From Acidobacteriota bacterium (GTDB taxonomy: Bacteria; Acidobacteriota; Polarisedimenticolia; J045): a DNA stretch of 5,426 bases. Position numbers and translations under genes: made by a program. Below are positions 1-5,426 of this stretch, in pieces. The notes under the pieces were generated by a model. That model searched no databases. It worked only from the letters and a program-made list of their open reading frames with translations, and was not told the DNA's origin. Numbering within the stretch: position 1 is the stretch's first letter; the number at the start of each line of letters is the position of its first letter. The stretch spans positions 1 through 5,426 of the forward strand of contig JAMOQA010000582.1 in the NCBI GenBank assembly GCA_027064265.1, written 5' to 3'.

Positions 1-1
1 A

Positions 2-346
2 CTAGCCCGGAGGCCAGCCCATGGAGCGGCCGCCGAGGAGGTGCAGGTGGAGGTGGTCCACCGACTGGCCTCCCATCGGGCCGCAGTTGAGGACGAGGCG
101 GTAGCCGTTGCCGGCGATGCCCCGCTGGAGGGCGATCTGCTGGGCGACCAGGACCAGGTGGCCCACCATCGGCTCGTCCTCGGGAAGCAGGTCGTTGACC
201 GAGGCGACGTGCTTGCGCGGCACCACGAGGACGTGGACCGGCGCCTGGGGCTTCACGTCCGAGAACGCCACGCAGAGCGGGTCCTCGTGGACGATCTTCG
301 CCTCGACCTCCTTCGCGACGATCTTGCAGAAGATGCACTCGCTCAT
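2..346 (-). CDS. hinT: HIT-family (histidine triad) nucleotide-binding protein, HinT/HINT1-like
   Basis: A complete 114-residue protein, the usual length for the HINT branch of the HIT superfamily. These are cytoplasmic homodimers that hydrolyse purine nucleoside phosphoramidates and acyl-AMPs. The triad HLHLHLL is visible with His98, His100 and His102; His100 is the expected nucleophile-type position. The N-terminus has Cys4 and Cys7 (CIFCKI), often seen in bacterial HIT proteins. The C-terminus LLGGR..GWPPG resembles the end of HINT1. The ATG at 346 is chosen because GGGAGGA (358-352) lies 5 nt upstream and family homology begins here; the reading frame is open far upstream, but only as a shadow of murA. 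The gene follows murA by 17 nt and is probably cotranscribed. The stop TAG lies at 4-2, so the gene is complete at the window edge. The exact physiological substrate is not known from sequence, and the symbol is given by family resemblance. Confidence 0.93.
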   Translation of the reverse strand: MSECIFCKIVAKEVEAKIVHEDPLCVAFSDVKPQAPVHVLVVPRKHVASVNDLLPEDEPMVGHLVLVAQQIALQRGIAGNGYRLVLNCGPMGGQSVDHLHLHLLGGRSMGWPPG

Positions 347-363
347 CCGGGTCCTCCCTTGGG

Positions 364-1620
364 CTATCCGGAAAGCCGCTCGATGCGCGCCCCGAGGGCG
401 CCCAGCTTCTCCTCGATCGCCTCGTAGCCCCGGTCCAGGTGGTAGACCCGGTGGACGATCGTCTCGCCCCGGGCGGCCAGGCCCGCGAGGACGAGGGAGG
501 CCGAGGCCCGCAGGTCGGAGGCGGTGACCTCCGCGCCCGTCAGCGGCGTCGGCCCCTCGACGATCGCCGTGTTCCCGGAGAGCTCGATCGAGGCGCCCAT
601 CCGGCGCAGCTCCGGCACGTGCATGAAGCGGCGCTCGAAGATCGTCTCGGTGATCCGGCTGGTCCCCCCGGCCTGGGTCATCAGGACCATGTACTGGGCC
701 TGGAGGTCGGTGGGGAAGCCGGGATACGGTTCCGTGACCAGGTCGTGGGAACGGAGCGGCCGGCCGTTGCCGATCCGGATCCAGTCCCGGCCGACCTCGA
801 GGGAGAGGCCAACCTTGCCCAGCTTGTCGAAGACCGCCTCGAGGTGGGCGGGCTCGACCGCCTCGAGGGTGACCTTCCCGCCGGTGATCGCGGCGGCGAT
901 CAGCCAGGTGCCGGCCTCGATCCGGTCGGGGATCACCCGGTGCTCCGTGCCGTGGAGCCGGGGCACTCCCCGGATCGTGATCGTCCGGGTGCCCGCCCCC
1001 TCGATCCCGGCTCCCATCGCCCGGAGCAGGTCGGCGAGGTCGACGACCTCGGGCTCCCGGGCGGCGTTCCGCAGGACGGTCTCTCCCTCGGCGAGGGTGG
1101 CGGCCATCATCAGGTTCTCGGTCCCGGTGACCGTCACGTCCTCGAAGGTGATCTCGGCCCCGCGCAGGCGCTCGGCCCGTGCCTCGACGTAGCCGTGCTC
1201 GAGGCGGATCTCCGCGCCGAGGCGGCGCAGTCCCTCGAGGTGGCGGTCGATCGGCCGCTCGCCGATGGCGCACCCGCCGGGGAGGGAAACCCGCGCCCGG
1301 CCGGTGCGGGCGAGCAGCGGCCCGAGGACCAGCACCGAGGCCCGCATCCTGCGGACCAGGTCCCAGGGGGCTTCCGGGGTCGTCACCTCGGGGGTGCGCA
1401 GGGCCCAGCGGTGGCGCCCGAGCCGCTCGCAGGAGGTGCCCAGGTCGCCGAGCAGGCGGGCGAGGGTCCGCACGTCGACCACGTCCGGGACGTTGTCGAG
1501 GCGGACCTCCTCGTCGGTGAGCAGGGCGGCCGCCATCGCCGGGAGGGCCGCGTTCTTCGCCCCGGAGACCCGGACGGACCCGGAGAGGGCGACGCCTCCC
1601 GTGACGCGCAGCCGGTCCAT
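364..1620 (-). CDS. murA: UDP-N-acetylglucosamine 1-carboxyvinyltransferase (MurA)
   Basis: A complete 418-residue enzyme, matching the family's length of about 420. It transfers enolpyruvate from phosphoenolpyruvate to UDP-GlcNAc in the cytoplasm, the first committed step of peptidoglycan synthesis. Visible motifs are SGAKNAALP with Lys22-Asn23 near the N-terminus; the catalytic-loop motif LPGGCAIGERPID with Cys117, the residue alkylated by fosfomycin in this family; Asp305 in YPGFPTDLQAQ, the general base position; and Arg397 in HLDRGYE. Cys rather than Asp in the loop predicts the fosfomycin-sensitive form, though this is inference. The ATG at 1620 gives the canonical N-terminus. No strong Shine-Dalgarno precedes it; the galU stop lies only 4 nt upstream (TGA GCCG ATG), which suggests translational coupling to galU. 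It is the middle gene of galU-murA-hinT. Confidence 0.97.
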   Translation of the reverse strand: MDRLRVTGGVALSGSVRVSGAKNAALPAMAAALLTDEEVRLDNVPDVVDVRTLARLLGDLGTSCERLGRHRWALRTPEVTTPEAPWDLVRRMRASVLVLGPLLARTGRARVSLPGGCAIGERPIDRHLEGLRRLGAEIRLEHGYVEARAERLRGAEITFEDVTVTGTENLMMAATLAEGETVLRNAAREPEVVDLADLLRAMGAGIEGAGTRTITIRGVPRLHGTEHRVIPDRIEAGTWLIAAAITGGKVTLEAVEPAHLEAVFDKLGKVGLSLEVGRDWIRIGNGRPLRSHDLVTEPYPGFPTDLQAQYMVLMTQAGGTSRITETIFERRFMHVPELRRMGASIELSGNTAIVEGPTPLTGAEVTASDLRASASLVLAGLAARGETIVHRVYHLDRGYEAIEEKLGALGARIERLSG

Positions 1621-1624
1621 CGGC

Positions 1625-2521
1625 TCAGTTCCGCCCGCCGGCGATCGCCGAGCAGCGCTCCCGGAGCCAGGCGGCGAAGTCGGGCCCGAGGTCCTCCCGG
1701 GCGAGGGCGAGTTCCACCGTCGCCTCGAGGAACCCGAGCTTGTTGCCGGTGTCGAAGCGGGTTCCCTCGAACTCGACCGCGATCACGCGGTCGTTGCGGG
1801 CGAGTTGCCGCAGCGCGTCGGTGAGCTGGATCTCTCCCTTGGCGCCGGGGGCCGTCTCCTCGAGGATCGGGAAGATCTCCGGGACCAGGACGTAGCGGCC
1901 GATGACCGCCAGGTCCGAGGGGGCCTTCTCCGGCTTCGGTTTCTCGACCAGGTCCTCGACCTCGTGGACGCGCCCGTCGCTCGACTTCACCGCGACGACC
2001 CCGTAGGCGGAGACCTGGTCCCTCGGCACCCGCTGGACGGCGACGACCGTGGCGCCGGTCTCGTTGTAGACGTCGATCAGCTGCTGGATCGCCGGCACCT
2101 CGCCGACGATCAGGTCGTCGGCGAGGAAGACGGCGAACGGTTCGTCCCCGACCAGGTCGCGGGCACAGAGCACCGCGTGCCCGAGGCCGAGGGCCTTCTT
2201 CTGGCGGGTGTAGGCGACCCGGGCGAGGCCGGCGACCTGCCGGACCATCTCGAGCAGCCGTTCCTGGCCGCGCTCGCCGAGGATCGTCTCCAGCTCGAAG
2301 GAGTGGTCGAAGTGGTCTTCGATCGCGTGCTTGCCCCGGCCGGTGACGATCAGGATGTCGTCGATCCCGGAGGCGATCGCTTCCTCGACGGCGTACTGGA
2401 TCACCGGCTTGTCGACGATCGGGAGCATCTCCTTCGGCATCGCCTTGGTCGCCGGCAGGAAGCGGGTGCCGAGCCCCGCGGCGGGGAACACTCCCTTGCG
2501 AACCCGTTTCCTCTCGCTCAT
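1625..2521 (-). CDS. galU: UTP--glucose-1-phosphate uridylyltransferase (GalU)
   Basis: A 298-residue enzyme (E. coli GalU is about 302) that makes UDP-glucose and pyrophosphate from UTP and glucose-1-phosphate in the cytoplasm, feeding polysaccharide and glycoconjugate synthesis. The nucleotidyltransferase signature AAGLGTRFLPATK is at residues 14-26, followed by PKEMLP (29-34) and VDKPVIQY (36-43). Others are GRGKHAIEDHFD (61-72), KALGLGHAV (109-117), FLADD (132-136), the sugar-phosphate site VEKPKP (192-197), GEIQLTDAL (229-237) and RFDTGNKLGF (255-264). This GalU pattern separates it from the related RfbA/GlmU types. Two starts are possible: GTG at 2545 and ATG at 2521. ATG 2521 is preferred because GGAGG at 2535-2531 is 9 nt upstream of it, and because the extra eight residues do not look like family sequence. 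It is the first gene of the leftward cluster and is probably driven by the promoter proposed at 2559-2587. Confidence 0.96.
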   Translation of the reverse strand: MSERKRVRKGVFPAAGLGTRFLPATKAMPKEMLPIVDKPVIQYAVEEAIASGIDDILIVTGRGKHAIEDHFDHSFELETILGERGQERLLEMVRQVAGLARVAYTRQKKALGLGHAVLCARDLVGDEPFAVFLADDLIVGEVPAIQQLIDVYNETGATVVAVQRVPRDQVSAYGVVAVKSSDGRVHEVEDLVEKPKPEKAPSDLAVIGRYVLVPEIFPILEETAPGAKGEIQLTDALRQLARNDRVIAVEFEGTRFDTGNKLGFLEATVELALAREDLGPDFAAWLRERCSAIAGGRN

Positions 2522-2529
2522 CGACGTCG

Positions 2530-2538
2530 TCCTCCCTC
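2530..2538 (-). promoter_or_regulatory. Ribosome binding site deciding the galU start
   Basis: Read on the minus strand, GAGGGAGGA lies 8-9 nt before ATG 2521. It sits downstream of the alternative GTG at 2545, so using the GTG would put this strong Shine-Dalgarno inside the coding sequence. This favours the ATG start. The HIT gene has the same core (GGGAGGA). Confidence 0.75.
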
Positions 2539-2558
2539 GTGGCACACGTCCGTCCCGA

Positions 2559-2587
2559 ATTATTCACGAAACCGCCGGCCGCGGCCA
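2559..2587 (-). promoter_or_regulatory. Putative sigma70-type promoter for galU-murA-hinT
   Basis: On the minus strand AATAAT (2564-2559) matches five of six positions of the TATAAT -10 box. It is the only clearly AT-rich patch between the divergent genes. A weak -35 candidate, TGGCCG (2587-2582, three of six), lies 17 nt upstream. Transcription would begin near 2552 and give a leader of about 30 nt before ATG 2521, containing the ribosome binding site. The -35 element overlaps a GC-rich inverted repeat. The call rests on pattern only. Confidence 0.4.
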
Positions 2588-2594
2588 CGGCCGC
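2577..2594. repeat. Overlapping GC palindromes in the divergent region
   Basis: Two palindromic arrangements overlap here: GGCCGCGGCC (2577-2586), a perfect 10-bp palindrome, and GCGGCC-AC-GGCCGC (2581-2594), 6-bp arms around 2 bp. They cover the weak -35 candidate for galU. They could be an operator, but such short GC palindromes also arise by chance in DNA of this composition. Confidence 0.4.
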
Positions 2595-2607
2595 CCGCGA
2601 ATCGTGC

Positions 2608-2623
2608 GTCCCGGGGCCGGGAC
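2608..2623. repeat. Inverted repeat GTCCCGG-gg-CCGGGAC
   Basis: Perfect 7-bp arms (2608-2614 and 2617-2623) surround a 2-bp centre. It lies between the two proposed divergent promoters, upstream of both, which suits a regulator-binding site. It could also be incidental given the base composition. The 2-nt loop makes an RNA hairpin unlikely. Confidence 0.45.
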
Positions 2624-2640
2624 CCTTCTCGTCCGTTTCC

Positions 2641-2670
2641 TTGCGCAACCCTCCTTTCGGGGTCTACGGT
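2641..2670 (+). promoter_or_regulatory. Putative promoter for the exported-protein pair
   Basis: TTGCGC (2641-2646, four of six to TTGACA) is followed after 18 nt by TACGGT (2665-2670, matching T, A and final T of TATAAT). The predicted start near 2677 leaves a leader of about 23 nt before GTG 2700, including its Shine-Dalgarno. The -10 match is modest, so this is a candidate only. It is divergent from the galU promoter. Confidence 0.33.
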
Positions 2671-2699
2671 CGATCCTGTCCCCCGGTAGAGGAGGAACG

Positions 2700-2945
2700 G
2701 TGCAGAGGTTGGGGTTCCTGTCACTCGTCGCCGTCGCGTGGCTGGCCGCGGCTTCCGGTGCCCATGCCGGGTGCTGCACGCCGACCAGCGATCCCTCGAC
2801 CAACATCTACACGGTCGGTCTCGACGACCCGGACGACTGCGCGAACGTGGGGGGCACGATCACCTCGCAGGAGGCGTGCATCGCGCAGGTCGGCCAGGGC
2901 CAGACCATCGTCGTCGGCGGCACCACGAAGACCCGGTCCGCGTAG
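2700..2945 (+). CDS. Small exported four-cysteine protein, unknown function
   Basis: An 81-residue protein that I do not recognise. Translation probably starts at GTG 2700: AGGAGG (2690-2695), within the purine run AGAGGAGGAA, lies 4 nt upstream, and this start gives a good signal peptide. The signal has a short n-region with Arg3, a hydrophobic core LSLVAVAWLAAA, and the cleavage site AHA|G after Ala23. The mature part is about 58 residues with Cys25, Cys26, Cys47 and Cys60, enough for two disulfides in the periplasm or outside the cell. It begins GCC, is acidic in the middle (DDPDD, 42-46) and ends in a Gly/Thr-rich basic tail. A lipoprotein is less likely, since His is at the -3 position relative to Cys25. 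The frame is open far upstream, but only as antisense of galU. The next gene starts 21 nt downstream in the same orientation, so cotranscription is likely. The existence of the gene is well supported; its function is not. Confidence 0.78.
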   Translation: MQRLGFLSLVAVAWLAAASGAHAGCCTPTSDPSTNIYTVGLDDPDDCANVGGTITSQEACIAQVGQGQTIVVGGTTKTRSA

Positions 2946-2966
2946 GCCCGGGGAAAGGAGACGAGC

Positions 2967-4031
2967 ATGCACCATCCGAACCGCATGGCCCCGAGGATCC
3001 TCGCCGTCGTGGCGGTCTGCCTGCTCGCCGGCGTCCTGCTGGCGGGGGCGGCCGACCTGGTCCCGGAGTTCTCCCGCCCGCTCGGGGACGAGCTGGCCTG
3101 GCCCCTCGACCTCGCGGTGGGGCCGGACGGCACCACCTGGGTGCTCGGACGGGACGCCGCCGACCGGGGGTACGTCGTCGTCGAGTTCGATCCCGCCGGG
3201 AAGGTCGTCTCGCGCTTCGGGGGCGAGCATCTCTACGCGCCCCTGCGCATCGCGCGGACCGACGCCGGGCGCATCGTCGTCTCGGAGGTCTGCCGGCAGC
3301 CCGGCTGCACCCCGGCGCTCGTCGTCTTCGCTCCCGGCGGGAAACGGGAGCGCATCGTCGACCTGCCGCGCGGCACCGTCACCGACCTCGCGTCGTTCGG
3401 AGGGGAGATGGTCGGGGCGGTGACGCAGTTCATGGGTGACGCCGGCGCCCACCTCGGGTTTCGCCTCGTCGACGTGGCGCGGGGGGTCGTCGAGCGCGCG
3501 AACGACGACGTGGTGCCTGCGGACGGGGTGGAGAGCCTGGTGATCCAGAAGGCCCCCTCCCTCGACAACTGCCAGCGGGACCTGTTCGTCGCGCCCGCCG
3601 GCGGCGACCGGTTCGTCGTCGCCTACTCGGGGCGGAACGAGTTCCGGGTGGTCCCCCGTGGGAAGGGTTCCGGGGAGACCGTGGCGCTCCCGGCGTTCAC
3701 GCCCCGCCTCCTGGCTCCCCGCGCCGCCGAGGGAGAGCGGGAGGCGGAGGAGATCGCCCGGAAGCACGGCCGTGACTACCACCCGGCCGACCGGTGCGGC
3801 TTCTACCGCGGAGTGGCCACGCTCCCGGGGGGCGACCTCGTCTTCGTCGGGCGCGGCGAGCGCGACGGGAAGTACCTCGCCGCGGTCGTCGGTCCCGACG
3901 GCAAGGCGAAGGGCGAGCTGTGGGCTCCCTGCGAGCTGAACTGGACCCTCGCCTTCCAGGGGGAGCGCGCCTGGGCGATCTGCGGGGACGAGGACGGCGG
4001 GTACGTCCTCCACCGGTTCGCCGTGCGCTGA
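2967..4031 (+). CDS. Exported beta-propeller-like (NHL-type) protein, unknown function
   Basis: A 354-residue protein. ATG 2967 has AAGGAG (2955-2960) 6 nt upstream; a second Met at codon 7 is a poorer fit. The N-terminus is a signal peptide: basic residues (Arg6, Arg10), a hydrophobic stretch at about 11-28, and cleavage near AGAA|D after Ala29. The mature chain shows propeller-blade texture: PLDLAVGPDGTTWVLGR (46-62), then VVEFDPAGKVVSRFGG (71-86), PLRIARTDAGRIVVSE (92-107) and VVFAPGGKRERIVDLP (119-134). A similar strand pattern recurs at about 283-314 and 327-353. This resembles NHL/SMP-30-type propellers with weak repeats. Six mature cysteines (109, 114, 202, 277, 322, 339) suggest disulfides in an exported protein. 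A charged helix-like segment (about 253-270, AAEGEREAEEIARKHGRD) interrupts the propeller. No catalytic signature is evident. It is probably cotranscribed with the small four-cysteine gene and is followed by a terminator. Confidence 0.82.
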   Translation: MHHPNRMAPRILAVVAVCLLAGVLLAGAADLVPEFSRPLGDELAWPLDLAVGPDGTTWVLGRDAADRGYVVVEFDPAGKVVSRFGGEHLYAPLRIARTDAGRIVVSEVCRQPGCTPALVVFAPGGKRERIVDLPRGTVTDLASFGGEMVGAVTQFMGDAGAHLGFRLVDVARGVVERANDDVVPADGVESLVIQKAPSLDNCQRDLFVAPAGGDRFVVAYSGRNEFRVVPRGKGSGETVALPAFTPRLLAPRAAEGEREAEEIARKHGRDYHPADRCGFYRGVATLPGGDLVFVGRGERDGKYLAAVVGPDGKAKGELWAPCELNWTLAFQGERAWAICGDEDGGYVLHRFAVR

Positions 4032-4057
4032 ACCCGCCGGCGTTCGCGCACCATGTC

Positions 4058-4093
4058 CCGCCCCCGGGGAAGCCCCCGGGGGCGGACCCTTTT
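4058..4093 (+). terminator. Rho-independent-type terminator after the propeller-like gene
   Basis: A perfect 12-bp GC stem, CCGCCCCCGGGG (4058-4069) with CCCCGGGGGCGG (4074-4085), closes over a four-base loop AAGC. TTTT at 4090-4093 follows 4 nt later (ACCC). The stem is very stable, but the T run is short and slightly displaced, so efficiency is uncertain. It lies 26 nt past the stop at 4031 and before the next gene, where a terminator is expected. Confidence 0.65.
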
Positions 4094-4109
4094 CAGGGGC
4101 CTCCCGCGC

Positions 4110-4115
4110 TATGAT
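4110..4115 (+). promoter_or_regulatory. Putative -10 box for the BNR-repeat gene
   Basis: TATGAT matches five of six positions of TATAAT. It lies just after the terminator and 40 nt before the ATG at 4155, which would give a leader of about 33 nt. No good -35 is visible: TTTTCA at 4090-4095 resembles one but is only 14 nt away. The position suggests independent transcription of the downstream gene. Confidence 0.42.
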
Positions 4116-4154
4116 CGGGGACCGTTTCGTTTCCGGATCGATGGAGGTCTCCAG

Positions 4155-5426
4155 ATGCGCCACCGTGCCCGCTTGCTCCTCGTCTTCGCCCTCGTGACCC
4201 TCCTCGGCCTCGCCGCGTTCCCGGCCGAGGCCGGCCGGAAGAAGAAGGACGACGCCGCGAAGGCGGCCGAGACCCGGCTGACCGCCGACACGTTCGCCGG
4301 TCTCGCCCTGCGGGGGATCGGGCCGGCGGTGACCTCCGGCCGGATCGCCGACGTCGCGGTGGTGCCGGGCCACCCGGAGGTCTTCTACGTCGCCGCCGCG
4401 TCCGGCGGGGTGTGGAAGACGACCGACGGCGGGACCACCTTCGTGCCCGTCTTCGACGGCGAGGGCTCGTACTCCATCGGCTGCATCACCCTCGACCCGA
4501 GCGACCCGGACGTCGTCTGGGTCGGCACCGGGGAGAACAACGCCCAGCGGAGCGTCTCGTTCGGCGACGGGGTCTACCGGTCCCTCGACGGGGGGAAGAG
4601 CTGGAAGCGGATGGGCCTGCCGGAGTCCGAGCACATCGGGCGGATCGCCGTCGACCCGCGGGACTCGAACGTCGTCTGGGTGGCCGCCCAGGGGCCGCTC
4701 TGGCGGGGCGGCGGTGACCGGGGCCTCTACGTCACCCGGGACGGCGGGAAGACCTGGAAGCAGGTCCTGCCGGTGGACGAGTGGACCGGCGCCAACGACG
4801 TCCTCCTCGATCCGCGGAACCCGGACGTGATCCTGGCGACCACCTGGCAGCGCCAGCGCCACGTCTGGACGCTGGTGGACGGCGGGCCGGGTTCGGCCCT
4901 CTGGAAGTCGACCGACGGGGGGGAGACCTGGCGGAAGATCACGAGCGGCCTGCCCGAGGGAGTGCACCTCGGGCGGATCGGCCTCGCCCGCTGCCCCTCC
5001 CGGCCCGACACGGTCTACGCGATCGTCGAGGCCGCCGAGGGGAAGGGAGGGGTGTTCCGCTCCCTCGACAACGGCGAGACGTGGGAGAAGCGCTCCGACT
5101 ACGTCTCCGGGAGCCCCCAGTACTACAACGAGCTGGTCTGCGATCCGCGGGACCCGGACCGGGTCTACTCGATGGACACGTTCCTCCAGGTCAGCGAGGA
5201 CGGCGGGAAGACCTGGTCCCACGTCCCCGAGGCCCACAAGCACGTCGACACGCACGTGGTCTGGGTCGACCCGGAAAACACGGAGCACCTGCTCGCGGGA
5301 TGCGACGGCGGGCTCTACGAGAGCTGGAACCGGGGGAAGACCTGGCGGTTCTTCCGCAACCTGCCGGCGACCCAGTTCTACCGCCTGGCGATCGGAACCC
5401 GGTGGCCCTTCTACTACGTCTACGGC
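4155..5426 (+). CDS. Exported BNR/sortilin-like repeat protein, 3' partial
   Basis: The first 424 codons are present with no stop, so the gene continues past the window. ATG 4155 has GGAGG (4143-4147) 7 nt upstream. A signal peptide is clear: RHRAR, then a hydrophobic LLLVFALVTLLGLAAF, with cleavage AEA|G after Ala26, followed by a lysine-rich linker (28-37). The mature region carries seven Asp-box/BNR-type motifs, S/T-x-D-x-G-x-T-W: residues 89-96, 143-150, 194-201, 252-259, 303-310, 347-354 and 390-397 (the last degenerate). Each is preceded by blade text such as DPSDPDVVWVGTGE or DPRNPDVILATT. This is the pattern of the VPS10/sortilin N-terminal propeller and of bacterial proteins labelled BNR glycosyl hydrolase or WD40/YVTN/BNR-like. 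Members are commonly near 1000 residues (general knowledge), so more than half may lie outside. No sialidase catalytic residues can be claimed; a binding or surface scaffold role is as likely as an enzymatic one. It is separated from the upstream genes by a terminator. Confidence 0.9.
   Translation, partial: MRHRARLLLVFALVTLLGLAAFPAEAGRKKKDDAAKAAETRLTADTFAGLALRGIGPAVTSGRIADVAVVPGHPEVFYVAAASGGVWKTTDGGTTFVPVFDGEGSYSIGCITLDPSDPDVVWVGTGENNAQRSVSFGDGVYRSLDGGKSWKRMGLPESEHIGRIAVDPRDSNVVWVAAQGPLWRGGGDRGLYVTRDGGKTWKQVLPVDEWTGANDVLLDPRNPDVILATTWQRQRHVWTLVDGGPGSALWKSTDGGETWRKITSGLPEGVHLGRIGLARCPSRPDTVYAIVEAAEGKGGVFRSLDNGETWEKRSDYVSGSPQYYNELVCDPRDPDRVYSMDTFLQVSEDGGKTWSHVPEAHKHVDTHVVWVDPENTEHLLAGCDGGLYESWNRGKTWRFFRNLPATQFYRLAIGTRWPFYYVYG
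4419..5345 (+). repeat. Seven BNR/Asp-box repeats encoded in tandem
   Basis: The repeat units of the sortilin-like gene are spaced about 36-58 residues apart. The DNA is conserved at the motif cores: an identical 18-nt stretch, gacggcgggaagacctgg, occurs at 4740-4757 and 5199-5216. Variation lies mainly in the second residue (T, L, R, T, L, E) and in DGG versus DNG (fifth) or NRG (seventh). The aromatic at the end is Phe in the first motif and Trp in the rest. These are protein repeats, not a mobile or tandem DNA repeat. Confidence 0.85.

Noticed and set aside
347..1273. An upstream extension of the HIT gene giving a 423-residue fusion.
   Set aside because: The added 309 residues are murA read in another frame, and are Arg/Pro/Gly-rich. 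A strong ribosome binding site precedes ATG 346, where HIT homology starts.
439..1824. A 461-codon plus-strand open frame opposite murA and galU.
   Set aside because: It is a shadow of two conserved enzymes; its translation is low-complexity and without motifs, and it crosses the galU/murA boundary.
2522..2545. An eight-residue extension of GalU from GTG 2545.
   Set aside because: It would place the strong Shine-Dalgarno inside the coding region, and family similarity begins after ATG 2521.
2700..2945. The small four-cysteine gene as a RiPP or bacteriocin precursor, because of a VVGG near its C-terminus.
   Set aside because: It has a normal Sec-type signal peptide at the N-terminus, and no modification or peptidase-transporter genes are nearby. 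The Gly-Gly is too close to the C-terminus to be a leader cleavage site.
4740..5216. Exact 18-nt direct repeats as possible recombination or mobile-element ends.
   Set aside because: They are in frame and encode the same DGGKTW core of BNR motifs; protein constraint with biased codon use explains them.
2721..5288. An 855-codon open frame on the minus strand across the right half.
   Set aside because: It is antisense to three well-supported plus-strand genes and spans the terminator and two intergenic gaps. Its product is rich in Arg, Pro, Gly, Asp and Val with no recognisable domain. Long antisense frames are expected in DNA with strong GC third-position bias.

Overview
This is a very GC-rich, densely coding bacterial window. 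It suggests a diderm, soil- or sediment-type lineage with many exported proteins. Acidobacteriota, Gemmatimonadota, Eisenbacteria-like and similar phyla fit best, because they often encode secreted BNR/sortilin-like repeat proteins. The sequence alone does not fix the taxon. Six protein-coding genes are supported, four complete ones being recognisable families or clearly structured, and one runs off the right edge. No RNA genes, mobile elements or CRISPR arrays are visible.

Left half (positions 2-2521, minus strand): a leftward cluster galU - murA - HIT-family gene (hinT-like). The gaps are 4 and 17 nt, so one transcript is likely. GalU makes UDP-glucose for envelope polysaccharides, and MurA commits UDP-GlcNAc to peptidoglycan. 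The HIT protein is a small nucleotide hydrolase of housekeeping type. All three keep their catalytic motifs.

Middle (2522-2699): a 178-bp divergent control region. It holds a plausible galU promoter on the minus strand, a plausible rightward promoter, and two GC-rich inverted repeats between them.

Right half (2700-5426, plus strand): first a probable two-gene unit of exported proteins. An 81-residue, four-cysteine protein with a signal peptide and a GTG start is followed 21 nt later by a 354-residue exported protein with NHL/beta-propeller-like strands and six mature cysteines. A strong GC hairpin with a short T run then ends this unit. A TATGAT box lies just beyond it, leading into a long exported BNR/sortilin-like repeat protein with seven Asp-box-type motifs in its first 424 residues; this gene is cut by the window end.

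The least described part is the small four-cysteine protein and its propeller-like neighbour. I recognise neither as a named family, and their pairing is the best candidate here for something new. Nothing in the window proves a novel system.
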